Shown in pieces: positions 23,465-35,034 of a DNA stretch of 64,000 bases. The notes under the pieces were generated by a model. That model was not told the DNA's origin, searched no databases, and was given only the letters and a program-made list of their open reading frames with translations. Source of the stretch: Aspidapion aeneum (taxonomy: Eukaryota > Arthropoda > Insecta > Coleoptera > Brentidae); the NCBI GenBank assembly GCA_963576565.1, contig OY755039.1:74542771-74606770 (forward strand), given 5' to 3'. A program made the translations under genes and the position numbers. Every line of letters starts with the position of its first letter. Positions within the stretch are counted from its first letter, which is position 1.

Positions 23465-26400
23465 CACAGTGTGACTCAGGTCTCAATAGGTTTGTCTATG
23501 TTGCCAAAAAAAGGTAATAGTACAATGAATAGAGGAGTTTTACCATACAAAAGGTCCGGTAGTTCTGAATTTTGGATATGTTATTAAGGTCGAAAGGGCA
23601 GTTAAAAATCTGAGTTTTCGTCACCCCCACCTCTGGGCTTCTTCCGCCATCTTGAAAAAACCATAAAAAATTGGCACTTTTTGTAGTTTTTTGCCAGTAA
23701 CTTCGTTCCAGTACACTAAATCACAAAAAGAGTTATATGAAATTTTTTAGAGGATATAATTATCTACAATTGGGTGGTACTATGGTTGTTCTACGAGCAG
23801 TACTAACGGAGCTAGGTAATTTTCAAAAATGACTAAAATCACGTGCTTGGGCAAATTTTCAGATTTTTTTTACTTTAGACGGCATAAGCTCCGAAATACT
23901 TTGTTCTAGGGTAAAAGATCTAAGAACATCTCTTGTAGAGAATTTTATCAGCTACAAAATACATTCTTTGAATGTATTTTTAAATATTGTAATGGAGTGG
24001 GAGTAACTTTTAATTTAAATCAAGTAAGTTAGAAAATAATCCTGTTTTTAAATTTAGTGCTTTAAACGGCACGTTTTTTATTTATTTTTATTTTTTTGTG
24101 TAAATTTAGTGACGTACAAAAACGTAAGAGAGCTTAGGGGTCAAACACCTTAAACTAACCACCTCTTCAAAAACCCCCCCAGACCCCCCAAAATCTAACA
24201 TATTTAAGTTTTCTCAAATTTTCTTAAAAAATACGCTTCTAAGAGAAAAATGTGTAATATACTTTATTGTAGACAATGAAATTTCCTTTTGAAGAAGGTA
24301 CAACTCGATGGGGGTCAACTATTTATAAACTCTTCAGCGGCGTCCGTTAATTGAAGTAATTTTAAAAAGTCAAAAATCATTCATGTTTTTTCCATGATTT
24401 ATTCGATTTTTTTTTAAACCAAGGTTTATAGAACAAAATGTGTTATACATTGTTGTAGCAAATAAAATTTGCTTTAAAATGCTGAACAAGAAAGTCGGAT
24501 TGATTTCATGGTTATAAATTCAGAGGCCCCCGTAAATATAACCAATTTTAAAAAATCACAAATTAAAATATTTTTGTTACAAGTTTTATCTAATTTTTTC
24601 AATAACTAAGCCTAATTTTAAAAAATTAACTGAAACTTTATTGAAAGTAAAATTCTCTTTTCAACAGTGTATAACTCGATGGGGTTTGACTTACAACGAA
24701 CCCGCCAGCGACGTCCGTAAATGGGGGCCATTTAATAAAAAGTTTTTAAAATTATGTTTTGCACAGGTTTTATTTGATTTTCTGAAAACCATGCCCTTTA
24801 TCAAAAAAATAGTTTTTTACTTCATTGGAGATAATAAAACTTCCTTTTAAACGTTGTGTAACATGGTAAAAAATATTTCATATTTACCGCTCCAGTGGTG
24901 TGCTTAATTTAAAACAATTTTTTTTAAATCACCAAAAAAATTAATTCTGTGAAAAACCAAGCCCTTTATCAAAAAATGTGTTTTATACTTTATTGCATAT
25001 AATAAAATTTACTTTTAAATGGTGTATAACAAAGTCGGATTTGTTTCATGGTAATAACTTCACAGGCGCCCGTAAACTAAACCAATTTTAAAAAATTTGT
25101 GATTTAAAAAAATTGTTTTAAATTAAGCACACCACTGGAGCGGTAAATATGAAATATTTTTTACCATGTTACACAACGTTTAAAAGGAAATTTTATTATC
25201 TACAATAAAGTAAAAAACAATTTTTTTGATAAAGGGTATGGTTTTCAGAAAATCAAATAAAACCTGTGCAAAACATAATGTTTTAAAGAATTAATTAAAT
25301 GGCTCCCATTTACGGACATCGCTGGCGGGTTCCTTGTAAGTCAAACCTTATCGAGTTATACACCGTTAAAAAGAGAATTTTGCTGTTAATAAAGTGCATC
25401 ATAGCATTTTTTTAAATTAGGCTTAGTTTTTGAAAAAATTAGATAAAACTTGTAACAAAAATATTTTAATTTGTGATTTTTTAAAATGGGTTAAATTTAC
25501 GGGCGCCTCTGAATTTATAACCATGAAACCAATCCGACTTTCTTGTACAGCACTTTAAAGGAAATTTTATTTGCTACAATAATGTATAACACATTTTGTT
25601 CTATAAACTTTGGTTTAAAAAAAAATCGAATAAATCATGGAAAAAACATGGATATTTTTTTACTTTTTTAAATTACTTCAATTAACGGACGCCGCTGAAG
25701 AGTTTATAAATAGTTGACCCCCATCGAGTTGTACCTTTTTCAAAAGGAAATTTCATTTTCTACAATAAAGTATATTACACATTCTTCTCTTAGAAGCGTA
25801 TTTTGTGAGAACATTTGAAAAAACCTAAATATGTTAGATTTTGGGGGGTCTGGGGGCGTTTTTGAAGAGGTGGTTAGTTTAAGGAGGTGTTTGACCCCTC
25901 TCTTACCTTTTTGTGCGTCACTAAATTTACACAAAAAAATAAAAATAAATAAAAAATGTGCCGTTTAAAGCACTAAATTTTAAAAAATTATTATTTTCTA
26001 ACTTACTTTAAGTTAAAAGTTACTCCCACTCCATTACAATATTTAAAAATACATTTAAAGAATGGATTTTGTAGCTGATAAAATTCTCTACAAGATATGT
26101 TCTTAGAACTTTTACCCTAGAACAAAAACGGAGCTTATGCCGTCTAAAGTAGAAAAAATCTGAAAATTTGCCCAAGCACGTGATTTTAGTCATTTTTGGA
26201 AATTACCTAGCTCCGTTACTACTGCTCGCAGAACAACCATGGTACCACTCAATTGTAGATAATTATATCCTCTAAAATATTTCATATAACTCTTTTTGCG
26301 ATTTAGTGTACTGGAACGAAATTAAAGGCAAAAAACTAAAAAAGTGCCAACTTTTGAGGGTTTTTTCAAGATGGCGGAGAGAGCACAGGGGTGGGGGTGA

Positions 26401-26607
26401 CGAAAACTCAGATTTTTAACTACCCTCCTGAGCATAACAACATATTCAAAATTCAGAACTACCGGACCTTTTGTAGGGTCACCCCCCTATTTTGGCCTCT
26501 ATTCATTGAACTATAAGGCTGGTTTGAAAACACCTTAGAGAAACCATTTTGAGTAACCTTTTTTTTGGCAACATGGACAAACCCCTTAAGACCTGATTCA
26601 CACTGTG
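23465..26607. mobile_element. 3.1 kb palindromic element (family B) at the exon 5 donor
   Basis: The ends are CACAGTGTGACTCAGGTCT (23465) and the inverse of CACAGTGTGAATCAGGTCT (ending 26607). The arms of roughly 1.4 kb (about 23520-24940 and 25090-26520) match in inverted orientation through most of their length, with a short central spacer. Landmarks are AAAGGTCCGGTAGTTCTGAA, CTTCCGCCATCTTGAAAAAA, a C-rich AACCCCCCCAGACCCCC, and GCGGCGTCCGTTAATTG. Degenerate modules of about 200 bp repeat inside each arm. No open frame suggests a transposase. TAG borders both sides, a possible short target duplication. Another copy lies at 62662-64000. Confidence 0.85.
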
Positions 26608-27559
26608 TAGACCAGTCAATAAAAGCATTCAACATTGCAAATGCGCAAGTATCTACGATGTTTTTTTATGTTGCTAGGATCCTTGAGGGTGGTTCATTCC
26701 CAAGTTTTTTTTTTAAGAAAATGTAATCAGCTTGTCTCCTGGTCTAATTTATTTTTCGCAAAATTGGCGCCAATTCAAAAAACAAATTGGTAGTGAAAAA
26801 AAATCAATCTTATTTATTATGTGCAAAAATTTGACTAACAACCCCACTTTATATCGCTTTTTCTCCAAAAAGGCAAAGAATGGCACTTTAATTTTTTCAT
26901 ATTTTATTGCCTAGGAACTAAATAGTAAAAAATTGAGACGTAACTCGGCAGGATTTTTTTTGCAGTCTGTAGTATTCCAAAATTTAATATAAAAACAAAC
27001 CTAAATTAAATAATATTTTTTCACTTACATATATATTTTTTAATAGAAAAATACAGATTTATAAGCTACTTAACTTACTCTTCCATCCATCCATCCATGG
27101 CCACAAATTATTACTTAAAACACTGTTACTTGAGAATTTGCTTTACAAAGTTAGAAAAGAAAACATGTTTTGTCATTGCCAGGACTGCCTCTTCCAAGTT
27201 TTGGTTTTTAAAGCCTATTACATTAAAACTACTACTAGAAAAATGAAAGCAAGGGTGGATTTACGGTCCTTGGTTATTTAGGAAGAGAAATTCGGCAAAA
27301 ATTTATATTAGAAAAAATTGTTGCAAAGTCGAATATTGTTCCGCTAACTAGCGATTTTTCCTTATTTGCGTCGATGAGAAAAGTCATAAAGAAGAAATGT
27401 ATAGAGAAATGTATTGACTTTAACACGGTACTAAATCTGTGCCTTAAGGTATTATAGTTTGAGCAAAGATGAAAAATAGTAAAACATCGATGGTCTAGGA
27501 AACCAAAAAAAACATTGTACTAAATAATTATGGAATCTATAGTCGGGCGCCATAGCGTC
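26608..27559. other. intron 5: no recognised feature
   Basis: AT-rich sequence with a short CCATC repeat near 27083. No coding signal or defined element was found. Confidence 0.4.
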
Positions 27560-28432
27560 TCTCTCGGCTTTTTGATAAAGATTTTATAACACATGTCTTA
27601 TTGAATTGCTAATTAGTGGGAACCAACACTGCCTGACCTATTAACAGTTGCAAAAATGTTAAGAAGGCAGAATAACAAAATATTTTTTTAATTCTCAAAT
27701 GGTCCAAGCTAGAGTAATGAAACTCGGCACGCATATCAACCTTTCAGTACTGACTCCTCAGCTGTCAAAATTACACATTTAGCCCAAGGGGGCATATGGA
27801 ATAAGTTAAGTCGAAATTTTTTTTATTTTTAAATTGATTTTGTCCTAGTTCTAAAAATATGTGAAATCCGCCAAGAAAATAAATGATTTTTTGTTTTCCT
27901 AAAAAATAATAAATTTGGCCGCGCCCCCCACCCCCCAAATATTTCAAAATTTTAAATTTAAAGTAAGGGGCTGTAATAGTTATAAAATGGATCTTATGTG
28001 TCTAAGGAACACGAACACTAAAAAAAATCACAATTATTATAATATTTGACCGCGCCCCTGAGCACTTTCCTCGAAATACGTATACAGTTTTTCGCTTGGA
28101 AAAGAGATGATATAATATAATCATTATTAATGGATATAAAAAATTTATTCATCGCTTTTTCAACCCAGAACTAACCGCGTGGAGGTAACTGTATATAGTG
28201 GCGTGTATAAGGGGGGCCTGGGGGGCCTCCCCCCCCCGAAGCTAACATTTTTTTAGATATTTTCCACATATTTCATGAATACAATCATAAAATAGCATAA
28301 AATACGGCGTCATGAGGTCTCGGGCCCCCCCGAAACTGTCTCGGCCCCCCCGAAACTTTTTCCTATATACGCCACTGACTGTATATCGAGTCCCACCCCC
28401 AGCTCCTCCCTTCTTCCCTGCTCTGCATACTC
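27560..28432. repeat. left arm of an interrupted palindromic element (family K)
   Basis: Sequence with GTGGGAACCAACACTGCCTGA (inside 27617-27640), 'aatgaaactcggcacgcatat' and CCGCGCCCC phrases recurs in inverted orientation at 35986-36850. Insertions separate the arms: a small hAT-like MITE (28197-28377), an RTE LINE and a gypsy element. The outer borders are approximate. Confidence 0.65.
28197..28377. mobile_element. 181-bp hAT-like MITE
   Basis: The ends are AGTGGCGTGTATAAGG and, inverted, CAGTGGCGTATATAGG. They are flanked by a 9-bp direct repeat ACTGTATAT (28188-28196 and 28378-28386). The body contains GGGGGGCC-type tracts. Integration of this size and the CAGTGGCG terminus suggest a hAT-like origin. 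Confidence 0.75.
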
Positions 28433-28907
28433 TTCTATCTATCTATCTATTTAGCCTTCTTCGATCCATCTTTGGTATAAGCCTCCCCAAATATCTTCCA
28501 CTCTTCCCTGTCTGTCGCCGTGTTTATCCATCTAGCTCCCGCATGTTTCTTCAAATTGTGGCCTTCCCCTACTTCTTTTATTTTCCCAAGGTCTCAAGTT
28601 TACAATACATTTGTTCCATCGATCGTCTTTCTGTCGATATTATGACTGGCAAATTTCCATTTTAATTTTGCTAATTCTCCTCTGACATCCCTTAATTTGT
28701 TTCATTTCTCATCCATTCATTCCTTTTTCTATCTGTTAGCTTTACATGTAACATTTGTCTTTCCATTCATCTTTGGGTTTTTGTTATCTTATCCATGTTT
28801 GATTTTGTTTCTGTCCAGGTCTGGGATCCATATTTAAGGACAGGAAGGATACATTGGTTATACATTTTCGTTTTGAGTTACTGAGGATATTTTTTATTTT
28901 TTAATAT
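28433..28907 (-). mobile_element. RTE LINE 3' part (minus strand), left of the gypsy insertion
   Basis: It begins with the TATCTATC tail on this strand and reads, on the minus strand, the 3' end of the same family as 14332-14941. It breaks at ATAT (28904-28907), where the gypsy LTR starts, and continues at 35463. Confidence 0.85.
28904..28907. repeat. gypsy target duplication, left copy (ATAT)
   Basis: ATAT also follows the 3' LTR at 35463-35466. The uninterrupted paralogue at 14332-14941 has a single ATAT at the matching place. Confidence 0.9.
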
Positions 28908-29323
28908 TGTTACAAATTTAAGTTATTTAAATTTTATAATTGGAATTTATTTAGGTTTAGTGTAGTATTAGGTCGATTTATCTTAAGGTTGTATTCTTAG
29001 TCTAGGTTTTAGTTGCGTTGTCTGTGGCTTGCGGTCGTGGTAGTGCGGGAACTTTCCGGACGTCGAAGGCTGCAGGAAAGTTCGAGAGAGATGGACGATC
29101 CTATATATAGGGCCGGGTCGCGCACCAGGCAGTCAGTCACAGATAACTTTCTGTAGTGGTCGTGAGATATTAACACGAAGTTAATAGACCGATTATAGTA
29201 GTGAATTATCAGCGAGTAATTAGTCAGTTTAAGTGCGTGTTTTTGTACATAATTTGTCGAAATAAATTGACGTATCGTTTTCAACAATTGCGAGTTTTAA
29301 TTTGTCGTTGTGAACCCGTAACA
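28908..29323 (+). repeat. 5' LTR of Ty3/gypsy element
   Basis: A 416-bp LTR with TGTTAC...GTAACA ends. It holds a TATA-like CTATATATAG (29101-29110) and a downstream AATAAA (29261-29266), which suggest promoter and polyadenylation signals. It differs from the 3' LTR at about three positions by eye. Confidence 0.95.
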
Positions 29324-29325
29324 AT

Positions 29326-29344
29326 TGGTGTCAGAAGTGGGATT
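29326..29344 (+). promoter_or_regulatory. primer-binding site, probably for tRNA-Leu
   Basis: TGGTGTCAGAAGTGGGATT starts two bases after the LTR. TGG complements the tRNA CCA end, and the following bases resemble the 3' end of leucine tRNAs. The tRNA identity is from memory and not checked. Confidence 0.75.
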
Positions 29345-29439
29345 AAAAGAAATAAATAGTGCAAAGACTGTCCTTACATATTACCACCGGATAGGACAAT
29401 TGGACAGAAAAACAGTAAGTGATTTTTCCAGAATATTCG

Positions 29440-30190
29440 AAGAAGTTCGATATTGTTTTATTCAAAAACTAAAAGAGATATTTAAGAACCGACTTCGACA
29501 TTAACTTTACAGTCCAAAAATTGATAATTAGAGAGATTTTCTAGAATATTCTATAACATTCTACGACGTTCTATTCAAAAACTAGAACAGATATACAAAT
29601 ACCGACTTCGACATTAGATTAGTAATTTTAAAAGTAAGAATCAGAAAGAATTTCTAGAACATTCCATCACTTTCTACGACGCTCTATTCGAAAACCAGAA
29701 GAAATACCCAAAAAGAGACTTCGACATTAGCTTAGTAATTTCAAAAGTAAGAACTAAAAAGAATTTCTAGAAGATTCCATAACATTCTACGACGTTCTAT
29801 TCAAAAACTAGAAGAGATATACAAATACCGATTTCGACATTAGTTTAGTTATTTCAAAAGTAAGAATTAGAAAGAATTTCTAGAAGATTCCATAACATTC
29901 TACGACGTTCTATTCAAAAACTAGAAGAGATATACAAATACCGACTTCGACAGTAGCTTAGTTATTTTAAAAGTAAGAATTAGAAATTATTTCTAGAATA
30001 TTCCATAACATTCTACGACGATCTATTCGAGAACCAAAAGAGATAATCAAAAAGTGACTTCTACATTTGCCTAGTAGCAGAAAGAGTAGCATTTACCAGT
30101 ACATTCCAGAACATTCCATTAGGTTCTATTTAAGAATTGGAAGAGATATTGAAAAACCGACTTCGACATTCGCTTTATAGCCCTAAAATA
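29440..30190 (+). repeat. tandem repeats in the gypsy leader, about seven units
   Basis: A unit of about 105-120 bp recurs between the primer-binding site and gag. It is marked by ACCGACTTCGACATTAG (near 29487, 29600, 29718, 29839, 29940, 30055 and 30158) and by ACATTCTACGACGTTCTATT. The units are diverged from each other, so the array is older than this insertion. Confidence 0.85.
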
Positions 30191-30219
30191 GACGTTTTAA
30201 GTGATTTATCAAGAAGTTG

Positions 30220-33200
30220 ATGCTTACTAGACAAGGATCGGCAAAGATGGAAGATCTAACTAAAATGATGCAGGCTCTAGCAGCTCAAATGGCTCAAAAC
30301 CAGAACGACATGAAACACACTATTGAACAAAACCAGAACGGTATGAAACAGACATTTGAGCAAAGATTAGATGGCATTCAAGAAAACTTCGATCAAATAA
30401 AGAGCAACTCCGAACAGCTGAGAGAAGAGTTCAAGAGTGCAACCGAAGATCTTAAGGAAGAAATAACTCAAAGAATGCATAGTGTGGAACAAAAGGTACA
30501 AAATAAATTGCAGAATGTAGAAGAAAAGGTACAAAATGTTGAAGAAAAAGTGGAGACCAAACTACAGAATGTTAGGGAAGAAGTTTTTCAAACCATAGAA
30601 GAAAAATTCCAGGACATGTCAAAACAGTTTATACAGCTTCAGAAAGAACACAACAAAATAAAAGCTCAAGGATGTGTTGTAAATTCCAACCAAAACATTA
30701 AGCCTCCAAATTTTGATGGTACGTCTTCCTGGTCTACTTACAAACAACAGTTTGAAGCTGCCGCTGCTGCAAATGGTTGGGATGATGAAGAAAAAGCTAG
30801 AGCTTTGTTAGTAGCTCTACGAGAACCTGCTCTGGGACTTTTACGGTCCATTCCAGTCGAACAAAAACAGAATTATAATGCTTTAGTGGCAGCGTTAGAA
30901 AGAAGGTATGGAGACGAACACTTACGAAATTTACATTGGTCAGAATTAAATATTCGTCAACAAAGACCAGGAGAATCATTGCAAGAGTATGAAGCAGATA
31001 TCAGGAGGCTGATGTACTTGGCTTACCCAGAAATGCCAGAAAATTACAGAGATCCCTTCACGGTAGATCGCTTTATTAACGGCTTGCGAGACACGGACTT
31101 AGCAAAATTACTTCGTCGAGAACGCTTCCATAACAGCAGTGAAGTGTTGATTCGAGCCCTTGAAATTGAATCATCAAATAATATGTCCAGGCCAAAAGTA
31201 AGAGCTGTTTCAATTCAGGAGGGAGAAGAAATGAGCAATGGACATGAGGTCAACTCAATAACGCTAAACCAAATGTTTCAATCACTGATAGAGAAGATTG
31301 ACTCTTTGAAAGAAAGCAGACGATCCCCTCCAAATGTAAAGTGTTTCAGATGCGGACGTACAGGGCATATTCAACGCGATTGTCGTGTCCAAATGAGGTC
31401 TCGCTCACCATCTAGTGGGACAGAATACCGAAGAAGAGATCAGGAAAAACTAAAACTAGTCAACGCAGAGGGGCGGGTGTTGGCTAATGGGAATAGAGCC
31501 CCCAAAATTTACTCTATTAAGAGCCTACAACATACTGCTGACAGTCTTAACATCGACGGACTCATTAATGGGAGAAAAGTTAATATAACAGTAGACACTG
31601 GTGCTGCCATATCATTGCTTAAGTTTAAAATTGCAACGAGATATAAAATTCGACCAATAGAAAAGAAAATAACACTTAAGACTGTGACTGGAGAATCCGC
31701 CGACGTGTTGGGGCAGACAGATATAGACCTACAGCTGGGAAGATTGAAGATTCGCCACACTGTATTGGTTGCAGAAATAGAAGACGAATTTATTTTGGGA
31801 ATGGACTTGATAAGTAAACATGGATTTGCGTTTGATAATAAACTTAATACCCTAAGATTTGGGAATGAAGAGTTCATTTTGTCAAATAGTCACTTCAACA
31901 AAGAACCAATAAAGGTCGTGGCAGTATGCACAACAAGACTAGTCGGTAACAGTGAGACCATAATTTTTGGGAGGCTGGAAAGTAAAACATCAAGCTGCGT
32001 CGGACTCATAAGCCAACAAAACACACCCAACACCTACCTCGTTGCAAAATCACTAGTTAAAACCGATAAAGACATCCCGATTAGAGTCGCCAATATTTTC
32101 CCAAATAGTGTCAAAATTAATAAGGGGGAGGTGGTAGCATTATTTGAACCAGTACAGAAAGTAACAAGATGTGAAGAGCCAACTTCCGAGGATACAAGCA
32201 AGTTACCAATGGAGGTACTTCAGCAATTTGAGTCAACTTGGCAACATCTCACTCCAGAAGAATATAGTAAAGCGAGAGAGTTTATAGAAGAACAAAGTAA
32301 TATCTTCGAAACTAGGAGTAGTTCGGGACGCACAAACCTTATTCAACATGCTATCAACACTGGCGATGCTCAACCGATAAGACAACCCCCAAGAAGACTA
32401 CCAATGGCCAAGCAAGAAGAAGTTCACAATCTCATTAATAAAATGCTCAGCGACGGTGTTATTGAAGAGTCATCAAGTCCTTGGTCATCTCCTGTGGTGT
32501 TGGTCACTAAAAAGGATGGAAGTACTAGGTTTTGTGTCGACTACAGGAAACTTAACGATGTGACCAAGAAAGATAGTTACCCACTGCCAAGAATAGACGA
32601 CACATTAACAACGTTGGCAGGATCATATTGGTTTTCTACTCTTGACCTGAAAAGTGGGTATTGGCAAGTAGGAATCTTTGAAAGAGATAAAGAGAAGACT
32701 GCATTCTCTGCTGGAAGTGGACTTTATCAGTTTAATGTGATGCCATTTGGCCTGTGCAATGCCCCAGCTACATTTGAAAGACTAATGGAAGTCGTTCTAC
32801 GAGGCCTTACTTGGAAAACCTGCCTAGTCTATTTGGATGATGTCATAGTAATGGGGAAATCATTTCAAGAACATCTAGATAATTTACGAGAAGTATTCTC
32901 AAGAATCAGGAACGCAAATCTTAAATTAAACTCAAAGAAATGTTTTCTGTTCCAAGAAAAAGTTGAGTTCCTGGGTCACGTCGTTTCCCGAGAAGGCATC
33001 CATACCGACGAAAAGAAGCTACAAGCAATAAAAGAATGGCCTCAACCTCGTGACAAACATGAATTGAGAAGCTTTTTGGGTCTGTGTACATACTACAGAC
33101 GATTTGTAGAAGGATTCGCCAAAATAGCGTCTCCGTTACATAGACTTACAGAAGATAAAGCTTCTTACAAATGGAATACCGAATGTGACCAAGCATTTAG

Positions 33201-35034
33201 AAGACTAAAAGCAGCATTATGTTCTAGTCCGATTCTTGCATATCCCATTCCAAAAGGAAAATTCATATTAGATACTGATGCGAGCAACGATGGCATAGGA
33301 GCAGTACTGTCCCAAGTACAAGATGGAGAAGAACGTGTCATCGAATTTTTCAGCAAGAAGCTATCCAAACCAGAGAGAAATTATTGTGTTACTAGACAGG
33401 AGCTCCTAGCCATAGTTAAATCCGTAGATCACTTTCACAAATATCTCTACGGACAAGAGTTTCTGATTAGAACGGATCATGCTGCGTTACAGTGGCTCAT
33501 GAAAATGAAACAACCTGAGGGGCAAGTCGCGAGATGGATAGAAAAGCTACAACAATACCATTATCAAATTAAGCACCGAGCAGGAAGGGTGCATAATAAT
33601 GCAGATGCATTGTCCAGAAGACCTTGCCCCGAGGATTGTAAACATTGCAGGAAAATTGACCAGAAAGAAGGAATTACCTACGTGCGCCAGATAAAGTTAG
33701 AACCAGATGAAGAATGGATGTCGGCTTCGATTAGAACCACACAACTTAACGACAAAGATGTAGGACCTATCTTGCGATTGAAAGAAGGGAACAAGCCACG
33801 ACCATCATGGCAAGATATCGCAAACCAAGGGGTGATATTCAAATCACTGTGGGCACAATGGGATTCACTGATAGTAGAAGAAAACATCCTTAAACGTGCC
33901 TGGGAAAGTGCCGATGGCCTTACTGTGATTAATCAAGTAGTGGTTCCTAGGAGCATGCTAGACAATATAATGGCCGAATGCCATGGTGGAAAATCAGGCG
34001 CGCACCTAGGCATAAATAAAACCATGGACAAAATTCGAAACCGATTTTATTGGGTCAATTACTTTCAAGATGTGAAAAACTGGTGCCGCCGATGTTCGAC
34101 TTGTGCAGCCAGCCAAGGTCCCAAAACAAGGTCCAGAGGTCAAATGAAACAATATAACGTAGGTCTGCCATTCGAACGCATTGCTATTGATGTGGCCGGA
34201 CCATTTCCAGAAACTAAAAAGGGCAACAAATACATCCTTGTTGTCATGGATTATTTTAGCAAATGGCCAGAAGTTTTTGCTTTGCCTAACCAGGAGGCCG
34301 CTACAGTTGCAGAAGTTCTGGTAAATGATGTTTTCAGCCGATTTGGCATTCCTTTGGAACTACATTCAGATCAAGGAAGAAACTTTGAATCAAAGCTCTT
34401 CCAGAATCTCTGTGACCTTTTAGGAATACATAAAACACGGACTACTGCTTTGCATCCGCAGTCAGATGGCATGGTTGAAAGATTTAATAAAACAATAGAG
34501 GAACATCTTTGCAAAGTTGTTGATGAGCACCAAACAGATTGGGACCAATATATTCCATTGTTTTTGATGGCCTATAGAACTGCCATTCACAATACGACAG
34601 GAGCTACTCCATCTAGTATCCTGTTTGGTAGAGAACTGCGTTTACCATGTGATATCATGTTTGGTTCACCTGAAGAAGCACACTTAGAGGTTAATGACTA
34701 TGTCGAACGTTTAAGGCAAAAGCTGCATGATATCCATGAAGTGGTTAGAGAGCGAATAGAAATAGCCAGTGACCGCATGAAAGCGAGATATGACCTGAAA
34801 GCAAACTATTCAGGGTTCAAAGAGAATGATCAAGTCTGGCTATACAATCCTCAACGCAAGAAAGGAAGATCACCTAAGTTGACACCACCATGGGAAGGGC
34901 CTTATAAAGTTGTTAAGAGAATTAATGATGTAGTCTACCGAATCCAGAGAAGCCCGAAGTCCAAGATGAAAGTTGTTCATCTAGACAGACTAAAACCTTA
35001 CCTGGGAAATGTTGATCGAGACGATCAAACCTGA
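30220..35034 (+). CDS. Ty3/gypsy Gag-Pol polyprotein (single frame)
   Basis: The frame is 1604 codons from ATG 30220 (a TTG lies just before; ATG is preferred). Gag starts with a long coiled coil (about residues 15-150), then a capsid-like region, and ends in a CCHC knuckle, CFRCGRTGHIQRDC, at 375-388. The protease has VDTGAA (D at 459). The reverse transcriptase spans about 730-920 with YLDD at 871-874. RNase H has DTDAS near 1018. The integrase has HHCC zinc ligands (H near 1255, CSTC at 1292-1295), a catalytic triad D1324, D1384, E1420 with DD35E spacing, and a C-terminal GPY motif. There is no chromodomain. Gag and pol are fused without frameshift or stop, unlike many insect gypsies. It would act in cytoplasmic particles and then insert cDNA in the nucleus. 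Confidence 0.97.
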   Translation: MLTRQGSAKMEDLTKMMQALAAQMAQNQNDMKHTIEQNQNGMKQTFEQRLDGIQENFDQIKSNSEQLREEFKSATEDLKEEITQRMHSVEQKVQNKLQNVEEKVQNVEEKVETKLQNVREEVFQTIEEKFQDMSKQFIQLQKEHNKIKAQGCVVNSNQNIKPPNFDGTSSWSTYKQQFEAAAAANGWDDEEKARALLVALREPALGLLRSIPVEQKQNYNALVAALERRYGDEHLRNLHWSELNIRQQRPGESLQEYEADIRRLMYLAYPEMPENYRDPFTVDRFINGLRDTDLAKLLRRERFHNSSEVLIRALEIESSNNMSRPKVRAVSIQEGEEMSNGHEVNSITLNQMFQSLIEKIDSLKESRRSPPNVKCFRCGRTGHIQRDCRVQMRSRSPSSGTEYRRRDQEKLKLVNAEGRVLANGNRAPKIYSIKSLQHTADSLNIDGLINGRKVNITVDTGAAISLLKFKIATRYKIRPIEKKITLKTVTGESADVLGQTDIDLQLGRLKIRHTVLVAEIEDEFILGMDLISKHGFAFDNKLNTLRFGNEEFILSNSHFNKEPIKVVAVCTTRLVGNSETIIFGRLESKTSSCVGLISQQNTPNTYLVAKSLVKTDKDIPIRVANIFPNSVKINKGEVVALFEPVQKVTRCEEPTSEDTSKLPMEVLQQFESTWQHLTPEEYSKAREFIEEQSNIFETRSSSGRTNLIQHAINTGDAQPIRQPPRRLPMAKQEEVHNLINKMLSDGVIEESSSPWSSPVVLVTKKDGSTRFCVDYRKLNDVTKKDSYPLPRIDDTLTTLAGSYWFSTLDLKSGYWQVGIFERDKEKTAFSAGSGLYQFNVMPFGLCNAPATFERLMEVVLRGLTWKTCLVYLDDVIVMGKSFQEHLDNLREVFSRIRNANLKLNSKKCFLFQEKVEFLGHVVSREGIHTDEKKLQAIKEWPQPRDKHELRSFLGLCTYYRRFVEGFAKIASPLHRLTEDKASYKWNTECDQAFRRLKAALCSSPILAYPIPKGKFILDTDASNDGIGAVLSQVQDGEERVIEFFSKKLSKPERNYCVTRQELLAIVKSVDHFHKYLYGQEFLIRTDHAALQWLMKMKQPEGQVARWIEKLQQYHYQIKHRAGRVHNNADALSRRPCPEDCKHCRKIDQKEGITYVRQIKLEPDEEWMSASIRTTQLNDKDVGPILRLKEGNKPRPSWQDIANQGVIFKSLWAQWDSLIVEENILKRAWESADGLTVINQVVVPRSMLDNIMAECHGGKSGAHLGINKTMDKIRNRFYWVNYFQDVKNWCRRCSTCAASQGPKTRSRGQMKQYNVGLPFERIAIDVAGPFPETKKGNKYILVVMDYFSKWPEVFALPNQEAATVAEVLVNDVFSRFGIPLELHSDQGRNFESKLFQNLCDLLGIHKTRTTALHPQSDGMVERFNKTIEEHLCKVVDEHQTDWDQYIPLFLMAYRTAIHNTTGATPSSILFGRELRLPCDIMFGSPEEAHLEVNDYVERLRQKLHDIHEVVRERIEIASDRMKARYDLKANYSGFKENDQVWLYNPQRKKGRSPKLTPPWEGPYKVVKRINDVVYRIQRSPKSKMKVVHLDRLKPYLGNVDRDDQT

